A DNA stretch of 64,000 nucleotides from Saccharopolyspora_D taberi (GTDB lineage Bacteria > Actinomycetota > Actinomycetes > Mycobacteriales > Pseudonocardiaceae): contig NZ_BAAAUX010000014.1 in NCBI RefSeq assembly GCF_039534165.1, forward strand, positions 186,001 to 250,000. The letters run 5' to 3'. Within the stretch, counting starts at the first letter, position 1. Every line of letters begins with the position of its first letter. This document shows, in pieces, positions 44,047-51,989 of the stretch. Both the position numbers and the translations under genes were made by a program. The notes beneath the pieces were generated by a model. That model was not told where the DNA came from, searched no databases, and was given only the letters and a program-made list of their open reading frames with translations.

Positions 44047-44657
44047 CGCCAGAACAGGTGCCTGCGGATCCGCGCGCCGGGCAGTTCGCGGGCGGCCACC
44101 CGCCGGATCTCGGCCAGCGGCATCGAGGCGGGACGGGTCACCGCGGTCATCGCGACCGGACGCTTCCCGCCGCGCGGCGATTTCGCCCATCCCACCGCGA
44201 GGTTCGCCGGGACAGCCATCAGGGCCAGCGTCCAGTCCCCGATCGTCTGCGGCTGGTAGACGCCGAGAACGACCAGCCTGCCGCCCGGGGCGAGATTCGC
44301 GCGCAGCGTCCGCAGCGTCTCGGCGAAGGGCAGGTGGTGCAGGGTGGCGACGCAGGTGATCACGTCGTAGTCGCCGCCCGGTGGCAGCTCGCGCGCGTCC
44401 TGCTGCCGGAACCGGATGTTGTGCCGGGGGATGTCGCCCGCGTGCCGCAGGATTTCCGGGTCCTGGTCGATCGCGTCGACGCTGTCGGCACGCTCGGCCA
44501 GCGCACGCGCCAGCTCACCGCTGCCGCAGCCGACGTCGAGCGCGCGGCCGAACCGCGCGGGGAGCTGCCGCAGGATCCACCGGTGGTAGTGCCGGTTGTG
44601 ATCCCAGGGGTGCGCGGCGTTGAACCGGTCGAACGCCGCGCGCACACCGCTGATCAT
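44022..44657 (-). CDS. Class I SAM-dependent methyltransferase
   Basis: A 211-residue methyltransferase: ALDVGCGSGELARALAERADSVDAIDQDPEIL (motif I near residues 40-60), NIRFRQQDARELPPGGDYDVITCVATLHHLP (motif IV) and LAPGGRLVVLGVYQP. The family is ubiE/Methyltransf_11-like. The opening FDRFNAAHPWDHNRHYHRWILRQLP is typical of actinobacterial members of unknown substrate. ATG 44657 is the start. Convergent with the glycosyltransferase, so it may act on a related compound. Confidence 0.88.
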   Translation of the reverse strand: MISGVRAAFDRFNAAHPWDHNRHYHRWILRQLPARFGRALDVGCGSGELARALAERADSVDAIDQDPEILRHAGDIPRHNIRFRQQDARELPPGGDYDVITCVATLHHLPFAETLRTLRANLAPGGRLVVLGVYQPQTIGDWTLALMAVPANLAVGWAKSPRGGKRPVAMTAVTRPASMPLAEIRRVAARELPGARIRRHLFWRYSLVFGR

Positions 44658-44768
44658 GACCGGACGCTAGCAGCCCGGCCGGTTTCAGCCGTTCGGACCT
44701 CGTCACGTCGGCGGGCGCAGGCCAGGCTGGCACCAGCAGGCCGACAGCACCGACCACCTGGGGGAGTC

Positions 44769-45302
44769 ATGGGTTCGCCCGAGCAGCGCGCCGCCGCGAC
44801 GCGATCGAGACGGGTGCGCGATGTGGTGCGGGACGTGGTCGAGCAGGTCGCGGACGAGGAGCTGCCGGTCGTGGACGGGCTGTCCCGGTTCGACGACGAC
44901 ACGGTCGTGCGGCGACTGGGCCGCCGGGACCGGCAGCGGGATCCGCTGGGCTTCGGCCTCGGTGAGCTCGCGGTCATGGTGACCCCGGTGGTCTGGCTGG
45001 TGCTGGACCAGGTGGTCAAGCAGGTCACCGAGACCGCCGTCGACAGCGCCGCCACCGGGACGAAGAACGCGCTGCGCAAGCTGTTCGGCAGGAAGCGCGG
45101 CGCGGCTCCGGAGGTTCCGGAGCTGACCCCCGAGCAGCTCGGCGAGGTGCGGCAGCGGGTGCTGGACGCGGCCCTGCACCGCGGGCTACCGCAGGAGCAG
45201 GCCGAGGAGGTCGCCGACGCCGTGGTGGCCCGGCTGGCGATCGCCGCACCCTCAGACGACACCGACGACGACACTGACGGCCAGGAGAAGGCGCCGGCCT
45301 AG
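44769..45302 (+). CDS. Hypothetical protein with one hydrophobic segment
   Basis: A 177-residue protein I do not recognise. It has a basic N-terminus (RAAATRSRRVRDVVRDVVEQVADEELPV), one hydrophobic stretch FGLGELAVMVTPVVWLVLDQVV (about residues 62-83), then a helical segment and a conserved-looking LTPEQLGEVRQRVLDAALHRGLPQEQAEEVADAVVARL near the C-terminus, ending in an Asp-rich tail. A membrane-anchored cytoplasmic protein is plausible. ATG 44769 has a strong GGGGGAG site. Its TAG stop is shared as CTAG with the convergent TetR gene. Confidence 0.6.
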   Translation: MGSPEQRAAATRSRRVRDVVRDVVEQVADEELPVVDGLSRFDDDTVVRRLGRRDRQRDPLGFGLGELAVMVTPVVWLVLDQVVKQVTETAVDSAATGTKNALRKLFGRKRGAAPEVPELTPEQLGEVRQRVLDAALHRGLPQEQAEEVADAVVARLAIAAPSDDTDDDTDGQEKAPA

Positions 45303-45991
45303 GCTCGATCGTCGATGAGCACGGCCAGCCCGTCGAGGATCCGTCGCAGGCCGAACTCCCACGCCTGATCTCTCCCGCCGGAGTCGGCGAGCGCGGCGGT
45401 GAGGGCGGGGAAACGGCTGCCGTGGGTCCGCATCAGCTCCGCGAGCAGTGCGCCGAGCTGCGCTTCCGCGCCGGGACCGGAAGCGCGGGCCTGCTGGGCC
45501 AGGGAGCGCACGTGGCCGGTCAGCAGCACGGCGGCGTCCATCCGCTCCGGGCCGGTGAGCCCGGTGCCGTCGAGGGCGGCGACAGCGCGTTCCAGCCAGC
45601 CCAGTTCGACCGGCCCCATGACGCGGGGGCCGATGGTGGCGTCGAGCAGCCACGGATGGCCGTCGAAGACCTCGGCCAGCGCGCGGGCCCACGCGTCGAG
45701 CCGGCCCCGCCAGTCCTGTTCCACCGGTTCCGGAGGGTCGCTGATCGCGGTCTCGACCATGACGGCGACGAGTTCTGCTTTGCCCGGCACGTAGCGGTAC
45801 AGCGCCATCTTGGTGACGCCGAGCTGGGCGGCGACCCGCTGCATCGACACCGCGGCCAGGCCCTCCGAGTCGGCGACGCCGATGCCGGCTCGGGCGATGC
45901 GTTCCAGGTCGAGCGTGGGCTTGGGACCGCGTGCGGCGGTGGTTCGCGGCTCCCACAGCAGCCGCGCGGTCGCGGTGTGCTCGTCGTTCAT
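45299..45991 (-). CDS. TetR-family repressor (TetR_C_1 type)
   Basis: A 230-residue TetR: LDLERIARAGIGVADSEGLAAVSMQRVAAQLGVTKMALYRYVPGKAELVAVMVETAI is the DNA-binding region (residues 28-84), and the C-terminal half resembles tetracycline-repressor-like ligand domains. It is divergent from the TetX-like oxygenase; the 87-bp gap contains two overlapping palindromes. By analogy with tetR-tetX/tetA pairs, the oxygenase substrate could be the inducer. Its stop overlaps the neighbouring stop codon. Confidence 0.9.
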   Translation of the reverse strand: MNDEHTATARLLWEPRTTAARGPKPTLDLERIARAGIGVADSEGLAAVSMQRVAAQLGVTKMALYRYVPGKAELVAVMVETAISDPPEPVEQDWRGRLDAWARALAEVFDGHPWLLDATIGPRVMGPVELGWLERAVAALDGTGLTGPERMDAAVLLTGHVRSLAQQARASGPGAEAQLGALLAELMRTHGSRFPALTAALADSGGRDQAWEFGLRRILDGLAVLIDDRA

Positions 45992-46019
45992 CCGTACCCG
46001 TCCTTGCCGCCGTCATCGA

Positions 46020-46051
46020 ACTGTGTCTATCGTACACAGTAATTACCGTGT
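46020..46051. promoter_or_regulatory. Overlapping TetR operators ACTGTGT-N7-ACACAGT and ACAC-A-GTAATTAC-C-GTGT
   Basis: 46020-46040 is an exact 7-bp inverted repeat with a 7-nt spacer. 46034-46051 is an 18-bp near-perfect palindrome (one mismatched pair) centred on GTAATTAC. They share ACACAGT, occupy most of the tetR-oxygenase gap, and end 28 bp before the oxygenase ATG. Confidence 0.6.
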
Positions 46052-46078
46052 CCTGCGGAAGCAGTTTCTGGGGGAGCC

Positions 46079-47266
46079 ATGACCCGAACCGTCCTGATCT
46101 CCGGCGCGAGCGTCGCCGGGCCTGCGCTGGCCTACTGGCTGGGCCGCTACGGATTCCGCCCCACCGTCGTCGAGCGGGCGCCCGCGCTGCGCGACGGCGG
46201 GCAGGCGGTCGACTTCCGCGGCGACACGCACCTGTCGGTGCTCTCACGGATGGGAGTGCTCCCCCGGCTTCGCCAGCTGCGCACGGGCGGGAGCCCGATC
46301 CGCTTCGTCGACGAGAGCGGGCGGGTCCTGCTGCACCTGCCCGCGGAGTTCGCCGGTGGCGACGTGGAGGTGCCGCGGGGTGATCTGGTGCGCGTGCTCC
46401 ACGAGCACAGCCTGCCCACCACCGAGTACGTCTTCGGCGACTCGATCACCAGCCTCGACGAGACCGCCTCGGGCGTGCGGGTCGGGTTCCGGCACGCGCC
46501 CGCGCGCGAGTTCGACCTGGTGATCGGCGCGGACGGCCTGCACTCCCAGGTGCGGCGGCTGGCCTTCGGCCCCGAGCGGGACTACGTCGGCCACCTCGGC
46601 TACTACGCCGCGACGTGGGCGATGCCCAACGACCTGCGGGTGGCCGAGGGTTCGGTCGGGTTCAACGCTCCGGGGCGGTTCGCCTCGGTCGGCGTCGACC
46701 ACCGCGATCCGGACCGGGCGGGCGCGTTCGTCGTGTTCGCCGCTCCCCGCCTGGACTACGACCGCCACGACCTCGGCCAGCAGAAGAAACTGGTGGAGAC
46801 GGCGTTCTCCGGTCTGGGATGGGAGGTTCCGCGACTGCTGCGATCGCTGCCGGAGGCGCCGGAGCTGTACTTCGACTCGATCAGCCGGGTCGACGTGCCC
46901 TGCTGGTCGACCGGCCGGATCGGCCTCGTCGGCGACGCGGCCTGCGGGGCGACCATCGGCGGCATGGGCACGGGAACAGCGGTGGTCGCCGCCTACGTGC
47001 TGGCCGGGGAGCTGGCCAGGGCGGGCGACGACTACCGCACCGGTTTCGCGCGGTACGAGGCCACGCTGCGCGACTACGCGCAGGGATGCCAGAAGGGCGG
47101 CGACCGGACGGGCAAGTTCCTCGCTCCCGCCACCGCGCTCGGGCTGCGCGTGCGCAACTCCTTGCTGAGCAAGGACTTCTTCCTGAACTGGATGCTCCGG
47201 GAGGGCCAGAAGGTCACCACGATGACCGTGCCGGACTACTCCGCCGAACTCGCCAGGGCCGCGTAG
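46079..47266 (+). CDS. FAD-dependent aromatic monooxygenase, TetX/PHBH class
   Basis: A 395-residue class A flavoprotein hydroxylase. VLISGASVAGPALAYWLGRYGFRPTVVERAP binds the ADP part of FAD, DLVIGADGLHSQVRRLAFG carries the DG motif near residues 146-155, and RIGLVGDAACGATIGGMGTGTAVVAAYVLAGEL is the second FAD motif. These enzymes hydroxylate aromatic compounds and some inactivate tetracycline or rifamycin. The GRSGxxD of rifamycin oxygenases is absent. ATG 46079 follows GGGGGAG. The divergent TetR suggests substrate-induced expression. A long terminator begins at its stop. Confidence 0.88.
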   Translation: MTRTVLISGASVAGPALAYWLGRYGFRPTVVERAPALRDGGQAVDFRGDTHLSVLSRMGVLPRLRQLRTGGSPIRFVDESGRVLLHLPAEFAGGDVEVPRGDLVRVLHEHSLPTTEYVFGDSITSLDETASGVRVGFRHAPAREFDLVIGADGLHSQVRRLAFGPERDYVGHLGYYAATWAMPNDLRVAEGSVGFNAPGRFASVGVDHRDPDRAGAFVVFAAPRLDYDRHDLGQQKKLVETAFSGLGWEVPRLLRSLPEAPELYFDSISRVDVPCWSTGRIGLVGDAACGATIGGMGTGTAVVAAYVLAGELARAGDDYRTGFARYEATLRDYAQGCQKGGDRTGKFLAPATALGLRVRNSLLSKDFFLNWMLREGQKVTTMTVPDYSAELARAA

Positions 47267-47304
47267 GGCCGTCGCGGCGCCCGGGCAGGACGCCGCGACG
47301 GCCC
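47266..47304. terminator. Bidirectional terminator between oxygenase and argG
   Basis: GGGCCGTCGCGGCG (47266-47279) pairs exactly with CGCCGCGACGGCCC (47291-47304) around an 11-nt loop. The left arm begins on the last base of the oxygenase stop. Confidence 0.8.
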
Positions 47305-47311
47305 GGCGGGG

Positions 47312-48760
47312 TCAGTCGGTGCCGGACTCGATCGCGACGCGGTCGAGGGTGGCGTCCGGGCCGGAGTCCTGGCCGCGGGAGGCGATGACGTCGGCGCCGC
47401 CCTGCGGCATCGCGCCGATCAGCCCGGTCGAGGCGGCCTGGGCGGCGCCGATCAGCGCGGGGTGGCCGGTGCCGACCATGCCCAGGCCCGCGTACTGCTC
47501 CAGCTTCGCGCGCGAGTCGGCGATGTCGAGGTTGCGCATGGTGAGCTGGCCGATCCGGTCCACCGGGCCGAACGCCGAGTCCTCGGTGCGCTCCATCGAC
47601 AGCTTGTCCGGGTGGTAGCTGAACGCCGGACCGGTGGTGTCCATGATCGAGTAGTCCTCACCGCGCCGCAGCCGCAGCGTGACCTCGCCGGTGATCGCGG
47701 TGCCGACCCAGCGCTGCAGCGACTCGCGCAGCATCAGCGCCTGCGGGTCCAGCCAGCGGCCCTCGTACATCAGCCTGCCCAGGCGCCGGCCCTCGTTGTG
47801 GTAGGCGGCCAGGGTGTCCTCGTTGTGGATGGCGTTGACCAGCCGCTCGTAGGCCGCGTGCAGCAGCGCCATGCCGGGGGCCTCGTAGATGCCGCGGCTC
47901 TTGGCCTCGATGACCCGGTTCTCGATCTGGTCGGACATGCCCATGCCGTGGCGTCCGCCGATCGCGTTGGCCGCCAGCACCAGCTCGACCGGGGTGGCGA
48001 ACTCCTCGCCGTTGATGGTGACCGGGCGGCCCTGGTCGAAGCCGATCGTGACGTCCTCGGCGGCGATGTCGACCTCGGGGTCCCAGAACCGCACGCCCAT
48101 GATCGGTTCCACGGTCTCGATGCCGGTGTCGAGGTGCTCCAGCGTCTTGGCCTCGTGGGTGGCGCCCCAGATGTTGGCGTCGGTGGAGTACGCCTTCTCG
48201 GTGCTGTCCCGGTACGGCAGCCCGTGGGCGAGCAGCCACTCCGACATCTCCTTGCGCCCGCCGAGCTCGGAGACGAAGTCGGAGTCCAGCCACGGCTTGT
48301 AGATCCGCAGGTGCGGGTTGGCCAGCAGGCCGTAGCGGTAGAACCGCTCGATGTCGTTGCCCTTGAACGTCGAGCCGTCGCCCCAGATCTGCACGTCGTC
48401 CTCGAGCATGGCCCGCACCAGCAGCGTCCCGGTCACGGCGCGGCCGAGCGGGGTGGTGTTGAAGTAGGGCCGCCCCGCCGAGCGGATGTGGAACGCGCCG
48501 CAGGTCAGCGCGGCCAGGCCCTCCTCGACCAGCGCGGCGCGGCAGTCGACCAGGCGCGCGATCTCGGCACCGTAGGTCGACGCGCGACCGGGCACCGAGG
48601 CGATGTCGGGCTCGTCGTACTGGCCGATGTCGGCGGTGTAGGTGCACGGGACGGCGCCCTTGTCGCGCATCCAGGCGACCGCGACCGAGGTGTCGAGGCC
48701 GCCGGAGAAGGCGATGCCGACGCGCTCGCCGGTGGGCAGGGAGGTGAGAACCTTGGACAT
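47312..48760 (-). CDS. argG: Argininosuccinate synthase (long form)
   Basis: A 482-residue enzyme that joins citrulline and aspartate with ATP to give argininosuccinate, the penultimate arginine step. The N-type PP-loop GIAFSGGLDTSVAVAWM lies near residues 17-33. PCTYTADIGQYDEPD, GCGAFHIRSAGRPYFNTTPLGRAVTGTLL-like spacing, GSTFKGNDIERFYRYG and PWLDSDFVSELGGR are diagnostic. Length matches the longer (E. coli-like) class rather than the about 400-residue class. ATG 48760 gives the family N-terminus and sits where a leaderless transcript would begin. No other arg gene adjoins it. Confidence 0.92.
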   Translation of the reverse strand: MSKVLTSLPTGERVGIAFSGGLDTSVAVAWMRDKGAVPCTYTADIGQYDEPDIASVPGRASTYGAEIARLVDCRAALVEEGLAALTCGAFHIRSAGRPYFNTTPLGRAVTGTLLVRAMLEDDVQIWGDGSTFKGNDIERFYRYGLLANPHLRIYKPWLDSDFVSELGGRKEMSEWLLAHGLPYRDSTEKAYSTDANIWGATHEAKTLEHLDTGIETVEPIMGVRFWDPEVDIAAEDVTIGFDQGRPVTINGEEFATPVELVLAANAIGGRHGMGMSDQIENRVIEAKSRGIYEAPGMALLHAAYERLVNAIHNEDTLAAYHNEGRRLGRLMYEGRWLDPQALMLRESLQRWVGTAITGEVTLRLRRGEDYSIMDTTGPAFSYHPDKLSMERTEDSAFGPVDRIGQLTMRNLDIADSRAKLEQYAGLGMVGTGHPALIGAAQAASTGLIGAMPQGGADVIASRGQDSGPDATLDRVAIESGTD

Positions 48761-48766
48761 AGGAGA

Positions 48767-48796
48767 AGTATGCATTGCCATGAATGACCATGCAAG
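48767..48796 (-). promoter_or_regulatory. argG promoter (leaderless) overlapped by ARG-box-like repeats
   Basis: Reading leftward, TTGCAT (48795-48790) and CATACT (48772-48767) are 17 bp apart, placing transcription start at about the argG ATG (48760). The same stretch reads ATGCATTGCCATGAATGACCATGCAA-like on the plus strand, with repeated ATGCA/CATGAATG elements resembling Streptomyces ARG boxes. Repression by ArgR/AhrC is therefore likely, though inferred. Confidence 0.5.
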
Positions 48797-48945
48797 TTGG
48801 GGGTCCGGTGTGGTGTGTCGCAGCACCGGGCGGGACGGCCTGCGCATGTCTGTCCACAGTGGTTTCTTCTGCTGAATTGGCTGGAACGGCGGGGATTCCG
48901 GCTTTCGTGTCGGTACTCTTTGATCACCGACACGAGGAGGACTGG

Positions 48946-49713
48946 GTGCCGATCGCACGCCGCGACGGGTTCGAGATCGCTTACGAGGTCGCCGGGGACG
49001 GCCCTCCCCTGGTCCTGCATCCCGGCATGTACCAGGTCGGTGACCACTGGTCCCGGGCCGGTTACACCGGGTCGCTGACCGGCTCGTGGACGGTGATCAC
49101 CATCGATCCGCTGGGCCTGGGAGCCAGCTGCGCCCCGCACGACCCGGCGGCCTACGCGCTGCCCCGGCGCGCGGAGTCGGTCGTCGCCGTGCTCGACGAT
49201 GTCGGCGCGGACCGCGCGGCGTACTGGGGCTACTCGCTGGGCGCGCTGACCGGCTACGCCGTGGCCGTGCACGCTCCGGAACGGCTCGCCCGGCTGGTCG
49301 CCGGCGGGTTCGATCCGATCGGCGGGTTCCGCACCGCGGTCGACATGGTGCTCGAACATTTCGGGCTCCCCGCTGACACCGACCCCTATCCGCTCATGGA
49401 GCAGGCGGCCCGCGCCGATCCGGTGTTCGCCGCCGTGATCGAGGCGGCGGATCCGGCCGCTCTGCGCGCGAACTTCGAGGCGTTCCTGCACGAGCCGGGT
49501 GTGCACGCCGATCTGGCGAGCGCCGGTGTGCCGATGCTGATGTACGCGGGCACGGCCGATCCGTGGCACGAGCCGATGCGGACCTTCGCCGACCGCACCG
49601 GCACGCCGTTCTTCTCGCTTCCCGGCGCCGATCATCAGAACGGCTGGAGCAGATCGGCCGACGTGCTCCCCCTGGTTCTGCCGTTCCTGACCGGATCTGT
49701 TTCGTCACCGTGA
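48946..49713 (+). CDS. Alpha/beta hydrolase
   Basis: A 255-residue serine hydrolase: DGFEIAYEVAGDGPPLVLHPGMY, TVITIDPLGLGASCAPHD, and the nucleophile elbow YWGYSLGALTGYAVAVH near residues 86-102. The acid is in MYAGTADPWHE and the histidine in LPGADHQNG. GTG 48946 has a GAGGAGG site and starts the fold; the frame is open further upstream without conservation. Its tail overlaps the convergent membrane-protein gene by 9 bp. Substrate unknown. Confidence 0.85.
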   Translation: MPIARRDGFEIAYEVAGDGPPLVLHPGMYQVGDHWSRAGYTGSLTGSWTVITIDPLGLGASCAPHDPAAYALPRRAESVVAVLDDVGADRAAYWGYSLGALTGYAVAVHAPERLARLVAGGFDPIGGFRTAVDMVLEHFGLPADTDPYPLMEQAARADPVFAAVIEAADPAALRANFEAFLHEPGVHADLASAGVPMLMYAGTADPWHEPMRTFADRTGTPFFSLPGADHQNGWSRSADVLPLVLPFLTGSVSSP

Positions 49714-50538
49714 CGTTGCAACCGGTGGCCGGTAGGTCGGGTTCGGGCCCTCCCGGAACCGGTATCCGGAGGCGCGCAGGTGCCGGTATTCCCAGAACGC
49801 CAGCGCGAGCGTGGAGATCAACCCGCAGATGTTCAGGCTCAGCCACAGCGGAGACGGCAGGCCGTTGGTCTCCCGCAGGTACGTTTCCCTGGCGGTGACC
49901 ACCAGCACCAGCACGACCGATCCGACCGGCGCCAGCAGCGGATGCATCTCGCCGAGCCAGAAGCTGGTCCGCGCGGCCCAGTAGATCGTGCACGCGAAGA
50001 ACACGGCGCACCACAGGCCGGTGAGGATCAGACCGGGCAGGGAGGCCAGCGCCAGCAGCGCTTGGACTCCCCTGAGCTCACCGTTGAACAGGCTGAAAAA
50101 GCCCATGACGGCGAAGGCGTACCCGAACAGCACGCCGTAGCAGGCGATTACGGTTGCGACGCGGCGCACCAGCCGCGGTGTCCTGCCGACGAATTCGTGG
50201 CGGTAGGCCGAGCGGGTCGCGGCGAGCAGGACGAAGAAGGCCAGGGGCAGGCCGATCATGGCGTACTGCGCGGTGAGCAGCGCTTTCTCCTGGGCGTTTC
50301 CCAGGACGGCCCGGACGGACAGATAGGGGGTGCTCGCCACGGCGACGGCGGCCAGTCCGATGACCGCCCGCCAGAACCCGATCCGGTCCAGCAGCCGGTC
50401 CCGGGGCTGCGGCCCGATCGCGGGTTTGAGCAGGAATCTGGCGGTTGACCAGGGAAAGAACACCACCGCGAGCACGCGCAGCGCTACTCTCCCACCGCTT
50501 TCGGGTTGCTGAAGCTGTTGCGGCTGTTGTCCCCACAT
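49705..50538 (-). CDS. Hypothetical polytopic membrane protein
   Basis: A 277-residue integral membrane protein with about six hydrophobic spans (RVLAVVFFPWSTARFLL, VIGLAAVAVASTPYL, MIGLPLAFFVLLAAT, VIACYGVLFGYAFAVMGFFSLF, LASLPGLILTGLWCAVFFACTIYW, SVVLVLVVT). A glutamine-rich N-terminus and basic C-terminus face the cytoplasm. I do not recognise the family and see no transport or enzymatic motif. ATG 50538 is the start. It lies immediately downstream of the tyrosine recombinase on the same strand (60-bp gap). Confidence 0.7.
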   Translation of the reverse strand: MWGQQPQQLQQPESGGRVALRVLAVVFFPWSTARFLLKPAIGPQPRDRLLDRIGFWRAVIGLAAVAVASTPYLSVRAVLGNAQEKALLTAQYAMIGLPLAFFVLLAATRSAYRHEFVGRTPRLVRRVATVIACYGVLFGYAFAVMGFFSLFNGELRGVQALLALASLPGLILTGLWCAVFFACTIYWAARTSFWLGEMHPLLAPVGSVVLVLVVTARETYLRETNGLPSPLWLSLNICGLISTLALAFWEYRHLRASGYRFREGPNPTYRPPVATSR

Positions 50539-50598
50539 CGCTCCCCCAGCGTCGACAGGCCGACACCCAGAGTATCGATCTTTCGGCGGGTGCTGGGG

Positions 50599-51789
50599 CT
50601 AATCGGTCGCGAGCCAGCCCCGGTGCAGGGCCGGGGACAGTTCGTGGGCGGCGGAGTTGGCGAGGTTGTCGGCGTCGTGCAGGTAGCCCTCGGTGGTGGC
50701 CAGTGCCGCGTGCCCGAGGTCGCGCTGGACCTGGCGGGGGTCGGCGCCGCGCTCGATGGCGTGGGTGGCGTAGGAGTGGCGGGCCGAGTGCGGGTGGATC
50801 GTCTCGCGCAGCGGGGCGAGGTGGGTGGCGATGAACGCGGCGTCGGGTCCGGTGAGCAGGTCGGCGAGCCAGCGGGCGCGGGGCGGGCGGGCGCCGGGAG
50901 CGGGCGCGAAGATACCGCACAGCCGCCGGAGCACGGCCCGGACGTGGGTGACGTGCACGCGGGTGCTGGTGCTGGTGACGAACAGCGGTTCGCTGCCGGG
51001 GCGCCCGCTGTGGCCTGGCAGGGCGGGCGCGGAGGCGGGGACCCGCTGGGCGAGGTAGGCATCGACGGCGTCGGCGACGGGTGCGGCCAGGGCGACCCGG
51101 CGGTCCTTGGCGCCTTTGCCGTGCACGCGCAGCGCGGCGGGGCCGCCGGGGGTGGGCCGGTGGTAGTCGGCGAGGTTGACGCCGACGAGTTCTTCGGCGC
51201 GGATTCCGGTGCCGATCAGGACTTCGACCATGGCGCGGTCGCGGTGGCCGTCGCGGCGGTGCTCGGCGAGCAGGTAGGCGGCCAGCAGGAGCGCGCGGCA
51301 GGCTTGGAAGGACCACATCGCGGTCTGGGAGGGCGTGCCCGTGGCGCGGTTGAGGTGCTGGGCTGAGCGGTCGACCAGGGCGGCCGGGTTGTGCTCGGCG
51401 AGCCCTTCGCGCATGAGGTACTTGCGGTAGAACGCCGAGACGGCCGAGAGCATCCGGGCGCGGGTGGCGTCGCGGTAGCCGGCCCGGGCCAGTTCGTCGA
51501 GCCAGCGTTCGACGTGCTCGACGCGGATGTCGGCGAAGGAGGCGAAGCCGTTGCGCAGGCACCAGGTCAGCCATTCCAGGCCGGTGGGTTCGGTGCGCCT
51601 GGTCCGGCCCCGCCTGCGCCGCGGGTCTGGTGGGGCGTAGCCGGGGACCCAGTCCAGCGGGATGCCCAGATCGGTGGCGTAGGCGATGCGGGTGTTCAGC
51701 GACGTGTAGATGCGCAGGAACTCCGCGAAGCGTTCCCGGGTGGTCTTGTCGGGCTGGCCCGCCAGGGCCACCTCGTGGGTCACCAGCAC
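50599..51789 (-). CDS. Tyrosine recombinase (integrase/XerCD-like)
   Basis: A 396-residue phage-integrase-family recombinase. The N-terminal core-binding domain spans about residues 15-165 (SLNTRIAYATDL, ASFADIRVEHVERWLDELARAGYRDATRARMLSAVSAFYRKYLMREG). The catalytic domain has all key residues: Arg in GTGIRAEELVGVN, Lys in RVHGKGAKDRRV, HSARHSYATH (His-x-x-Arg), the second His in LGHAALATTEGY and the nucleophile tyrosine of GYLHD near residue 378. No excisionase is seen. It is divergent from the cysteine-motif/coiled-coil gene, sharing a 200-bp AT-rich region with a long palindrome. Confidence 0.9.
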   Translation of the reverse strand: MLVTHEVALAGQPDKTTRERFAEFLRIYTSLNTRIAYATDLGIPLDWVPGYAPPDPRRRRGRTRRTEPTGLEWLTWCLRNGFASFADIRVEHVERWLDELARAGYRDATRARMLSAVSAFYRKYLMREGLAEHNPAALVDRSAQHLNRATGTPSQTAMWSFQACRALLLAAYLLAEHRRDGHRDRAMVEVLIGTGIRAEELVGVNLADYHRPTPGGPAALRVHGKGAKDRRVALAAPVADAVDAYLAQRVPASAPALPGHSGRPGSEPLFVTSTSTRVHVTHVRAVLRRLCGIFAPAPGARPPRARWLADLLTGPDAAFIATHLAPLRETIHPHSARHSYATHAIERGADPRQVQRDLGHAALATTEGYLHDADNLANSAAHELSPALHRGWLATD

Positions 51790-51936
51790 CCTCCTGTCCG
51801 TTTCATCCGTTTTGGGGGGCGGTCCCCAGTTTTCGGCGCCCTGTCACGGGGTTTGGGGAGCCGTCTCGGCCTGTTCCGCTAGATCATATCGATAATCCTC
51901 CTTATTCATATGACTCGGGTCGGGCGCTCGACTCGC

Positions 51937-51965
51937 TGAGTTCTAGGTTCAAAACCTAGAACTCA
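51937..51965. promoter_or_regulatory. 29-bp palindrome between recombinase and coiled-coil gene
   Basis: TGAGTTCTAGGTT (51937-51949), CAA, AACCTAGAACTCA (51953-51965) is an exact 13-bp inverted repeat in the AT-rich 200-bp divergent region. It could be the recombinase core site, a MarR-type operator (TAGGTT-N3-AACCTA) or a hairpin. It ends 25 bp before the coiled-coil ATG. Confidence 0.55.
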
Positions 51966-51989
51966 TGTTATGATTCGTAACCTCTGATC

